Shown here: piece by piece, positions 11,949 to 19,581 of the stretch
How the letters are laid out: each line of letters begins with the position of its first letter
How positions within the stretch are numbered: position 1 is the first letter of the stretch
From: Gongronella butleri
Taxonomy: Eukaryota; Mucoromycota; Mucoromycetes; Mucorales; Cunninghamellaceae
Direction of reading: 5' to 3'
NCBI GenBank assembly: GCA_025201375.1
Contig: JAIWZP010000048.1
Span: forward strand, 1-64,000
Length of the DNA stretch: 64,000 nt
Notes under the pieces: generated by a model
What the model was told of the DNA's origin: nothing
What the model saw: only the letters and a program-made list of their open reading frames with translations
Database searches by the model: none
Position numbers and translations under genes: made by a program

Positions 11949-12607
11949 AGCAGCTGTCATGATCCCATCTGGACAAATTCTTTTTTTTTCTTCTCACTTT
12001 TCTTCTCGCCCGACCACCAAACCACCTCCATCACACGCCCAAGTCGCCAGCTTCTCAACGCTCTTTTCCCCATCTCGCTGACACTTCTGGATCGTGCGCA
12101 ATCGCTGTTTTCCTTTTTCCTTCTTTACGCGTCGGGGCGCGACGCGACGCGCCCAATCCCGCCTAATTCCGCTCGGCATTGTTGTGCGACCTCGGTGGCA
12201 GACCCCCGTCCGTTGGTCGCCAACGCTGTGGCTCTTCTCCCCCTGTTTCCCCTTTTTTTTCCCTTCCTTTTTTTTTCCTTACCTTTCCTGCCTGTTTCCT
12301 TTTTTTTCCTTTCTTTTTCTTACCGTTCTCAACACCAGCATCGTTCGTTCCCTTCTCTCTCTTGTGTTGACAACAATAAAAGAGGCTATTCACCCCCACG
12401 ACATGACTGACCCGTCTTACACGCCAACAAGCTCGCTGCCACCCGCACCACGCCGCATACGCGGCTACGCGGCTCGACAAGAGCGTCGTGCGGCTCGCCA
12501 GGCCGAGCCCGTGCCAAGCGTCGCCGCCCAACAAGGTCGGACGCGTCGACGCCGAAGACAACATCATGGACACAGGGATGAGAGCGGGCCGGACCATGAC
12601 AGCAGCT
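11949..12607. mobile_element. 645-bp inserted element with TIRs and 7-bp target duplication
   Basis: Direct repeats AGCAGCT at 11949-11955 and 12601-12607 flank an insert at 11956-12600. Its ends are inverted: GTCATGATCC at the left, and GTCATGGTCC reading inward from the right (9 of 10 bases). It sits inside a transposase reading frame. The interior holds no transposase: the left 400 bases are a C/T-rich leader and the right end is a short ORF. It is therefore a non-autonomous DNA element. A 7-bp duplication is unusual; superfamily not assigned. Confidence 0.85.
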
Positions 12608-12609
12608 AG
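12403..12609 (+). CDS. Short basic ORF carried by the inserted element
   Basis: ATG at 12403 follows about 400 bases of C/T-rich leader. The 68 codons start MTDPSYTPTSSLPPAP and become Arg-rich (RRIRGYAARQERRAARQ, then GRTRRRRRQ). The stop TAG uses bases of the right-hand target duplication, so the C-terminus is set by the insertion site. Could be the first exon of a host gene captured with its promoter; no homologue recognised. Confidence 0.3.
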   Translation: MTDPSYTPTSSLPPAPRRIRGYAARQERRAARQAEPVPSVAAQQGRTRRRRRQHHGHRDESGPDHDSS

Positions 12610-12869
12610 ATAAATGCCTTTCAGAGATGTTTTCAGACGTTAAAATACGGGTCATGTGTGCTAGAAACTGTAATCCTATTGATTTTAAACATGTTACTAT
12701 GATGATTGATGGTCATGACTCGCGAGCAGTATATATTTTAACACACTATGTGAAATTCGTCCCTGCGCAATATATCTCATTTTTGATTGAATTGCGCCAA
12801 AATTGGGGCCTGGAGTCGCCTGTTTTCAATTTGACCTTGCGGTCATTGTACGTAGCAATTTTTAAATAG

Positions 12870-14102
12870 AATTGAGCACCCTTTAAAGGAAACAGACCCT
12901 CTTAGCCCAATCAGATGGCCAGGATTTCTTGCTTTTTTTTTTTTTGTTCGATTTTGACATGTACTCATTTCCTGATTGCAAGGCATTGAGTCATTCAATC
13001 ACTTTCATATTTTAACACAACATAAATAGCATATACCCGCACCTTCCATATTATTTTTAAACGGATAGACACAAATTCAAGAGCATAGCGCGTCAAGGTG
13101 TAGAATTTTCTCATTTTTTTTCCCAGTTCAAAATCTCTTCCTCACAACCTTTACCTTTTCTCATCCTCTAGAATTGCTATCGATATCATATTTTCAGAGA
13201 ACATGTCAAAGACTCACTTAAATATCTAACGTTTTCCTTGAAAATTCAGCTCTCTAGACGCAAATCCTTAATTTGAGCTTGCTGTCATTATAGGGGAACC
13301 GATTGCTGGTCCCAAGCGCCACTCAACGCCATCTGAGCCCTCGTGTGTCGTAGGCGACGCATCGAACAGCTTTTTTCTTGTATAATGCGAAAAAAGAGAG
13401 AGTCGCGCCACGTGCCCTTTTTCTTCGCATTTTACAAGAACAAAACTGCTCGATGCGCTGCCCAATGACACCGGATGGCAAGGGTGGGCGTCGATATTCA
13501 TCGACGTGGAGGCGGCACCAGCTTCGATGATACGGACATCTTCTCGTTCTCTTGCAGCAGATTGATTAAGTTGGTCAATTTGGGTTATAGGAACCTCGTT
13601 TCGATCGCCATTTTTCTTGGAAGTGAGCTGTCGTCCTTGGACAGGACTACTTTGTGGCTACACCTATCTCGCGCCAGAGCAAGCTTGCTTGGATGGACCC
13701 TCCCAATCCATGTGAGTTTGGATAAGAACTGTCCTTTCCTTTTTGTAGAAAAATTCACTCATAAAGGTGCAAGTAGTGAGAAAAAAGAATAGCATATCAA
13801 AAAGAATGAGGAAGAGGAGTGTCATCCCACCCCCAAAACCGTGTGAAATACTAGATTTGTACATTCATACGCACCGCAATTTTTTTTTTTTTTTGCAAGG
13901 ACCTAACTAAACTACGCAAAAAAAGTGTTGAAAAATATTAAAAGAGCTGACGAATTTAATTTGGATCCTTTCACCTTCAACGCAAAAGCAAAAAGAATTC
14001 AAAACTATCAATCACACGCGTTTTGCTGTTCTCTGGCTCAAATTCCAGCGCTTGGCTCAATTCTGAGCAATGTGGCTCAATTTCCGAGAGAGCGACCCAA
14101 TA
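12870..14102. other. AT-rich gap, no convincing gene
   Basis: Contains short ORFs such as 13475-13792 (+) and 13268-13501 (-) with no family signature, and homopolymer runs. The sequence CGACCCAA at 14093-14100 precedes the TA target of the mariner-like element. Confidence 0.5.
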
Positions 14103-14312
14103 CTGGATTTGTCCAATCAGATCGCGCGAAACACTTTTTTTTATACGTGCAAATTAAAAAAGTTTGCGTGCAAATCAGATTGAGCACGCGCAAAGTGGAA
14201 TTGAGGTGCGCGCGGATTGCTGGTTAGAGACGCGCAAAGTGGAATTGAGGTGCGCGCAGGTTGCTGGTTAGAGACGCGCAAAGTGGAATTGAGGTGCGCG
14301 CATATTGCTAGT
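14103..14312 (+). repeat. Left terminal inverted repeat, with 44-bp direct repeats
   Basis: Matches the reverse complement of 19197-19406 nearly base for base over 210 bp. Its inner half is three direct repeats of 44 bp, with the segment CAAAGTGGAATTGAGGTGCG starting at 14191, 14235 and 14279. Such repeated subterminal motifs are often transposase binding sites. Confidence 0.92.
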
Positions 14313-14403
14313 TAGAAACGCGCATATTTCTTGGGTAATTCAAATCTCAATGGTCTGATCTATTTCCACATAAAACATGTCTCTGTTGATGGCTCGTGCG
14401 TGG

Positions 14404-15030
14404 TTATAATTCAGGGTCTCGGACGCGCTTCACCATTGACAAATGATATGTCAGAGTCAAGCAATTGCATAAATTTGGCATTAGCTCAGCATAATTGAGC
14501 CGTTCCTCCGTGATAAACTGTAGATTAACCAAAGTTGTCAATTCCGTGACATGACAGCATGTGGACGCGTCAAGACCGCGTATGGCCAAGTAGGACATTG
14601 TATGAACGCACGCAAATGAGATTTTCTCATTTTATTTTTTTTCTCAGGCTTGCACGTGCCCAGATCCTGGTCAATGCAATCTCTGTTCATACATGACAAA
14701 TGATGCATCTTAGCAGGGTGCGTACGATAGGGCGCATATCGGAAAGGAAGCGCTATACTTTTATGAATGATAGAATCGCGATTAAAAAGTGATGAACCTG
14801 CAGTAGCAGCCATTGCGTGAGTTGAGCTTGATTAGCCGGACTATGCAAGAGCAACTGTTCACCTTGTTTTCAATCCATTGAAGCGGCAATGAGAAAAGCG
14901 CGACGCGATTGCATCGTTTTTCCTTTTTTACCCCCTTCTAATGCAACTACATGTGCAGACACGGACAGCGCGTACGTCTTGGGTAATCGTGCATTCTCTT
15001 TTACATGGTTATACAGCATTTGACACGACA
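14404..15030. repeat. Dispersed repeat family A, copy 1
   Basis: Shares long near-identical stretches, in the same orientation, with 30720-31310. Examples are TATGGCCAAGT, CTCAGGCTTGCACGTGCCCA, ATTAGCCGGACTA and ATTCTCTTTTACATGG. The second copy lies outside the mariner-like element and lacks the adjacent transposase relative. No long ORF. Confidence 0.75.
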
Positions 15031-15052
15031 TCAACCAGTTTTATTTTTATTT

Positions 15053-16027
15053 TTACATAGTGTTAAATTTAGTGAAGTGTTGTCTATAATTGTTCTCGCA
15101 ATTTGTGATAATGTCTACGAAGTATTTTGGGTCAATCAAGCTCAACGCGTTGTGAAATCGCGCTGTGGTTGTGGCGTCACTTGCTTTTTGGCTAAACTTC
15201 ATGACCATTTCCTTCCAAAACTGCTGACATGGATCTAATTCGCAATCGATGTGAGGAATTCTCAAGTACTTGAAACCATTACTAATCGCATGTTGTTGAA
15301 CAACAACGTTCTTATCCAAGGACAAGCCGTTTACTATGATGAAACAGCCTTGGTAACCTTGCTTCAGCTGATCCAACGAATCACACAGGAATTTGCAATA
15401 CTGATCGTCATGGACATTGGTATGGTGTGGGACTTGCAATCTAAAATTGGCGACACCAATAGAACAAAGTGCGACCATGGCCCTTCGCGTCTGTTGAGGG
15501 GCTTTTGGACGGGTTGCGGCTGACGAGTAAGGAATATGCGAATTGAACAAGTCGAACGTGGTTTCGCCGAAAAAAATGCAGTTTTGCAAGTAATTCATGG
15601 TCGGCTCTGACCATCCAATAAGAAACTCGTCCCGTTCAGCGGCTACATCATAATGAACAGGTAGAGAAACTGGACGCAATGACAAGGAGATAGAAAAATC
15701 GTTCTTAATCCAAGTGCTAATGGCGGATTTGGTGATATCGAGATCCATGAATTGGTCACAGAGATCTTTGTGGATGTCAACGATCGTCAAATTTGCGTTG
15801 TTGTCGCCAATGCGTGCTTTGATGTATGCCTTGTGTTCATCACTAATCTGGTTCTTTGCGGCCGCCTTCTTGCGTCTCTTAAGGCTGGAGAATTCCTTGT
15901 ACCATCGATTAACACTACTCGGTGGCATTCCAAATTTCTTTGCTGCAGCACGGCCACTGGCACGAGTTTCCAGCATGTAATTGATCACCTCGTTCTTTTT
16001 TTCTTCAGATAAATGAGACTTCGGCAT
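15053..16027 (-). CDS. Full-length Tc1/mariner transposase relative without catalytic residues
   Basis: Uninterrupted 324-codon ORF, start ATG at 16027. Residues 5-45 and about 75-110 look like the paired helix-turn-helix DNA-binding domain (RASGRAAAKKFGMPPSSVNRW). The DDE fold is recognisable, but aligned with the intact transposase at 17608-19077 the first Asp is Gly154 (CIFFGETTF against CVFLDEAGF), the second is Asn233 (IVNGLSLDK against VMDNAPIHK) and the Glu is Gln268 (DPCQQFW against NPIEEFW). The 34-residue spacing between the last two positions is kept. A preserved frame with all three acids lost suggests a DNA-binding regulator or domesticated protein; a young dead copy is the alternative. 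Confidence 0.8.
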   Translation of the reverse strand: MPKSHLSEEKKNEVINYMLETRASGRAAAKKFGMPPSSVNRWYKEFSSLKRRKKAAAKNQISDEHKAYIKARIGDNNANLTIVDIHKDLCDQFMDLDITKSAISTWIKNDFSISLSLRPVSLPVHYDVAAERDEFLIGWSEPTMNYLQNCIFFGETTFDLFNSHIPYSSAATRPKAPQQTRRAMVALCSIGVANFRLQVPHHTNVHDDQYCKFLCDSLDQLKQGYQGCFIIVNGLSLDKNVVVQQHAISNGFKYLRIPHIDCELDPCQQFWKEMVMKFSQKASDATTTARFHNALSLIDPKYFVDIITNCENNYRQHFTKFNTM

Positions 16028-16159
16028 TGAAACGTAAAAAGATCAAAAAAAGGGCCTGCGCAAAGACTACAACAACACAAACATCACCTTTGAAATACTG
16101 TGCCCTCAACGTGCCGCGCGTCAATTGCGCCGACATTTTAGAAAAGTCGTGCAACAGTC

Positions 16160-16505
16160 AACAGCCATTGTGCGACAAAAAAAAAAAAAAGTGGGACATT
16201 TTCAACTGCCATTGCCATTGAGCGACAAAAAAAAAAAAAAAATGCGCCATTTCAACCGCCACCGCCATTGTGCGACAAAAAAAAAAAAAAAGTGGGACAT
16301 TTTCAACTGCCATTGCCATTGAGCGACAAAAAAAAAAAAAAAGTGTGCCATTTTCAACCACCACCGCCATTGTGCGACAAAAAAAAAAAAAAAGTGGGAC
16401 ACTTTCAACTGCCATTGCCATTGAGCGACAAAAAAAAAAAAAAGTGTGCCATTTTCAACCACCACCGCCATTGTGCGACAAAAAAAAAAAAAAGTGGGAC
16501 ATTTC
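16160..16505. repeat. Tandem array of about seven 50-bp units of two alternating types
   Basis: Each unit ends in GCGAC plus 13-16 A. GCGAC starts at about 16172, 16222, 16272, 16323, 16374, 16425 and 16475, so the period is 50-51 bp. Type A units read GTGGGACATTTTCAACTGCC with the spacer ending GAGCGAC. Type B units read GTGTGCCATTTTCAACCACC (one is ATGCGCC...) with the spacer ending TGTGCGAC. A and B alternate, so the higher-order period is about 101 bp. Confidence 0.92.
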
Positions 16506-16570
16506 ATCTGCAAAATGGAAACGGTAAAAAAAAATGGCCGAGTGCGACATTTCAAATGCACTTTGAACTT

Positions 16571-16880
16571 AATAAAACAATCAAAAACAATCAAAAACAA
16601 TCAAAAACGATCAAAAACGATCAAAAACGATCAAAAACGATCAAAAACGATCAAAAACGATCAAATCATGGCAAACAGGTTTTTCTGTGGTCCCTGATTA
16701 GCAAACCCGGCGAAAAAAAAAACGTTTAAAAACAATCAAAAACAATCAAAAACAATCAAAAACGTTCAAAAACGTTCAAAAACAATCAAAAGCAATCAAA
16801 TCATGGCAAACAGGTTTTTTCGACGGTCCCTGAATCACGGCAAACAGGGTTTTTTCAGCGGCCCCTGATTGCCAAACCCG
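16571..16880. repeat. 10-bp AATCAAAAAC arrays with duplicated flanks
   Basis: Ten-base units (AATCAAAAAC, GATCAAAAAC, GTTCAAAAAC) fill 16571-16665 and again 16729-16803. Each array is followed by TCATGGCAAACAGG, a T run, and GGTCCCTGA; a further partial copy lies at 16834-16880. The whole block is therefore a two- to three-fold duplication. Confidence 0.85.
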
Positions 16881-16900
16881 GCCAAAAAAAGAATAAGTTA

Positions 16901-17401
16901 TCAAGCACGTACTTTTATTGGAATCTGGATTCTGGGGCCAAGCAGGGCGTAAATTTCAGGTTCCTGCTCGTAGAGTTGCACCCAGCCACGAGCGGCGTCT
17001 TTGCGGTACTTTTTGACGTATTTGTTCACCGTCGCCTGACAGACTTTCAGGCGTGCAGCCAATTCTCGTTCAGTTGGCGTCGCATCGCCTTTTGCCAAAA
17101 CAAGTCCTTCGATGATGGCAAGTTTTACTTGCAGGCAAATCGGCCGCCTGCCGCGTCTTCTGGGATCTAAAATCATAATCGGCTCGTCGACCACGGGCGC
17201 ATTCACCGTTGGTGCTTCCATTGAAGCGTTGCCCACAGGCAGTCCCGTGCCAGGTGTCGTTTTAAACGTCTGCATTAGGAAATTGATGCTTTGTGGAGTT
17301 TCTTCCAACTGCGCTTGCATATCCATGAAGTCAATGTTGTTCCGATCCAGGTGGTGATGAGCTGGTCGTCTCCTTTGCACAAAGTTGCCGAGATAGTTCA
17401 T
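16901..17401 (-). CDS. Helix-turn-helix protein of the mariner-like element
   Basis: 166 codons from the ATG at 17401 (MNYLGNFVQRRRP). Upstream in-frame codons to 17434 are possible, but the shorter start faces the shared promoter. Residues about 90-150 form a transposase-type HTH: RRRGRRPICLQVKLAIIEG, then TERELAARLKVCQATVNKY and KYRKD. There is no DDE domain. The neighbouring transposase has its own HTH (AKDAGLAVGINIRTAQSYVKRY), so this is a second, separate DNA-binding protein. Transcribed divergently from the transposase; a regulator or end-binding accessory role is inferred. A truncated transposase is the alternative. Confidence 0.6.
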   Translation of the reverse strand: MNYLGNFVQRRRPAHHHLDRNNIDFMDMQAQLEETPQSINFLMQTFKTTPGTGLPVGNASMEAPTVNAPVVDEPIMILDPRRRGRRPICLQVKLAIIEGLVLAKGDATPTERELAARLKVCQATVNKYVKKYRKDAARGWVQLYEQEPEIYALLGPRIQIPIKVRA

Positions 17402-17607
17402 TTTCACAGTTGACGTTATCAATAAAACAAGCACAATAATAAACAGAGAAGAAAAACGCCATTTGGGCGTCGCAAGACGAGAGACAAACAGGGAGACGCG
17501 ACCGTAAGTGACACGAAAATTAGTTCAAGACGCCACACAGCGTATAAATACGCTTGTTTTTTTTTTTTTTGTATTCTTGACAAATCATTATTATCACGAC
17601 TTCAAGC
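17402..17607. promoter_or_regulatory. Divergent promoter between HTH gene and transposase
   Basis: 206 bases separate the two start codons. A TATA-like CGTATAAATACG lies at 17541-17552, about 55 bases before the transposase ATG, followed by a T-rich tract. Repeat-free, unlike the arrays on its left. Confidence 0.5.
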
Positions 17608-19077
17608 ATGTCCATTGACAATACTACCTGGGTCTATAGAGTGCCGAATGATGATGGGAACTCCTCCTCCTCTGTGGCAGATGCAGAAGACATGGTTTCG
17701 GCGTTCATTGATGAAATGGTGTTTCAAGAAGACGTGGACATGGAGATTGAGGCGGCTCCGGCCGTTGAAATCAATCAATTCAGCCAATTCAATGTGGTAG
17801 AACGAGATTGGAAGAAGCAAGATGATGGGACAATCATGACGCTCGATGACTACGAAGAGGCATACATCAAGCGCCCTATGCCTGTGGACAACAATAAGGC
17901 AGCCCCTGGACAAGATGAAGAGATGACCCTGCCTCTTACTCCCAAGCGCGGTCAATATCGCAAGTACACCACGGAGCAGGTCCAATCGCTCATCCACAAG
18001 GTCATTGAGCTAGGTACACAGAGAAAATGCACAAAAAAAGAGAACAAAGACTCATGCGATTATTAATTGTCAGGAATGACAGCCAAGGACGCCGGCTTGG
18101 CTGTTGGAATCAATATTCGGACGGCACAGTCGTACGTGAAGCGATACAGGGACGATGCTGAGGGGCGTTTGCCGATTTCTCGCGCTGGCCATGGGCGTGG
18201 TGGCAATCGCAAGCTTTTTGAACAACATACCGCGTTCCTTGTCGATCTTTGGGACAACAACGCGGCCATCACGCTCGCTGAGGCACGCGACGAGCTCAAG
18301 AGCCAATTCGACATCACGATCACATTGTCTGGTCTTCGCAAGCATGTCGTCAAGCATTGTCGCGTGACTTTAAAGAAGCTCGAGAAGCTGCCGGCCGCGC
18401 GAAACTCCGAGCGCATCATCGAGCTGCGTTACGAGAAGGTGATGGCATGGCGCAACCAGCCCGACCTCGATTACCTCGCCAATTGCGTCTTCCTTGACGA
18501 GGCGGGCTTTAATCTGCACCTTCGCCGAGGATTTGGGTGGTCCAAAGTCGGCACGCCGGCGAAAGCGGTCGTCCCCACGCAAAAAGGGGTCAACATCACG
18601 ATCATGGGCGCCATGTGCGAACTGGGAGTGGTTGCACTGCAGCTGCGGAAGCCAACCGTGTGCACGCGCGTCAAGGATGGCAAGAAGGTGAAAGGCGTCG
18701 TAGGCACACGGACAGAGGATTATATGGCCTTCATCAACAGGGTGATGGACGTCCTCGACTCCCGCCAAATGAAGGGTCGCTACCTGGTGATGGACAACGC
18801 GCCCATTCACAAGTCACCCGTGATCGCCGAATTGGTGGGATCCCGTGGATACAGGACGTTGTACTTGCCTCCCTGGTCCCCGTTCCTCAACCCAATTGAG
18901 GAATTTTGGTCGAAGGTCAAGGCTGGCGTCCGTCGGTCACAGCTGACGGACAGCGATTCGCTGACGCCTCGTATTTTGGAGTCGACGAGGCGTGTCACAC
19001 CTGAGGATTGCTGTGGGTGGATCCGCCATTCAATCTCGTTTTTTGACCGTTGCATCAAACGAGAAAAAAATCTTTAA
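17608..19077 (+). CDS. Tc1/mariner DD34E transposase, intact
   Basis: Two exons, 17608-18013 and 18074-19077, joined across a 60-nt GT-AG intron; 469 aa. The first 110 residues are acidic and poorly conserved. Then follow an HTH (residues about 125-165), a second helical DNA-binding region, and the catalytic domain with VFLDEAGF, VMDNAPIH and NPIEEFW. There are 34 residues between the second Asp and the Glu, as in Tc1-type enzymes. All three catalytic acids and the frame are intact, the element ends match and the TA duplications are present, so recent activity is plausible (inference). The enzyme cuts and pastes the element at TA sites. Confidence 0.92.
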
Positions 19078-19196
19078 AAATAAAAATAAAAAAATGGGTG
19101 GTTGGGTGGGCACAAAAATTATGTATTGTGCAGTATGCACTGTGGGATGAATGGACCAACTAGACTACAACAGCGGGATTTTTTTTTGCGCCCCAC

Positions 19197-19406
19197 ACCA
19201 GCAATCTGCGCGCACCTCAATTCCACTTTGCGCGTCTCTAACCAGCAACCTGCGCGCACCTCAATTCCACTTTGCGCGTCTCTAACCAGCAATCCGCGCG
19301 CACCTCAATTCCACTTTGCGCGTGCTCAATCTGATTTGCACGCAAACTTTTTTAATTTGCACGTATAAAAAAAAGTGTTTCGCGCGATCTGATTGGACAA
19401 ATCCAG
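19197..19406 (-). repeat. Right terminal inverted repeat
   Basis: Inverted copy of 14103-14312, including the three 44-bp subterminal repeats. The outermost base is at 19406, followed by TA. It ends 175 bases before the PEX5 start codon. Confidence 0.92.
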
Positions 19407-19581
19407 TAAAGCTGAGATTTCTGTAATCTTGGAGCGGAGCGTGAACGGGACAGGGCAAAAAATTGGCGGGTCCATTTACCCCACCATTTTCCTTCACCTT
19501 CGTTTTCTTTCCTTTTTCTTTTTCCTTGTCAACCCGCTTTGTCTCCTCCATTCCAGTCTCTCCTTGTATCTCACACCGTCC

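Larger units (their letters stand above)
11576..12869 (+). pseudogene. Harbinger/PIF-like transposase, copy 2, split by an insertion
   Basis: 11576-11955 encodes an N-terminal part clearly homologous to copy 1 (for example IPVFFFLTVLF and an ILYHLLTGQT block matching LVLYHMLSGC). The frame is broken by the element at 11956-12600 and resumes at 12608, with a block containing MCARNCNP and MMIDGHDSRA, the latter holding the presumed first catalytic Asp. If the insert and one target duplication are ignored, the frame reads straight through. After VY at about 12731 homology to copy 1 is lost and the ORF ends at 12869, so the catalytic half is also missing. Confidence 0.75.
14103..19406. mobile_element. 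5.3-kb Tc1/mariner-like element with three genes
   Basis: The ends are CTGGATTTGTCCAATCAG... and its reverse complement, each flanked by TA (14101-14102 and 19407-19408), the standard Tc1/mariner target duplication. The inverted repeats are 210 bp each. Inside, from left to right: a dispersed-repeat copy (14404-15030), a catalytically dead transposase relative (-), two tandem-repeat arrays, a helix-turn-helix protein (-), a shared promoter, and an intact DD34E transposase (+). Usual Tc1/mariner elements are 1-2 kb with one gene. Some internal parts could be nested insertions. Confidence 0.85.

Noticed and set aside
16160..16505. CRISPR-like array
   Set aside because: Unit spacing is regular, but there are no unique spacers: both alternating segments are repeats. 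The context is eukaryotic.
16158..16697. Repeat-rich ORFs with KKKKK and FFFFF blocks
   Set aside because: They are the translation of the 50-bp array; open frames arise from the unit length and poly-A blocks, not from selection for protein.
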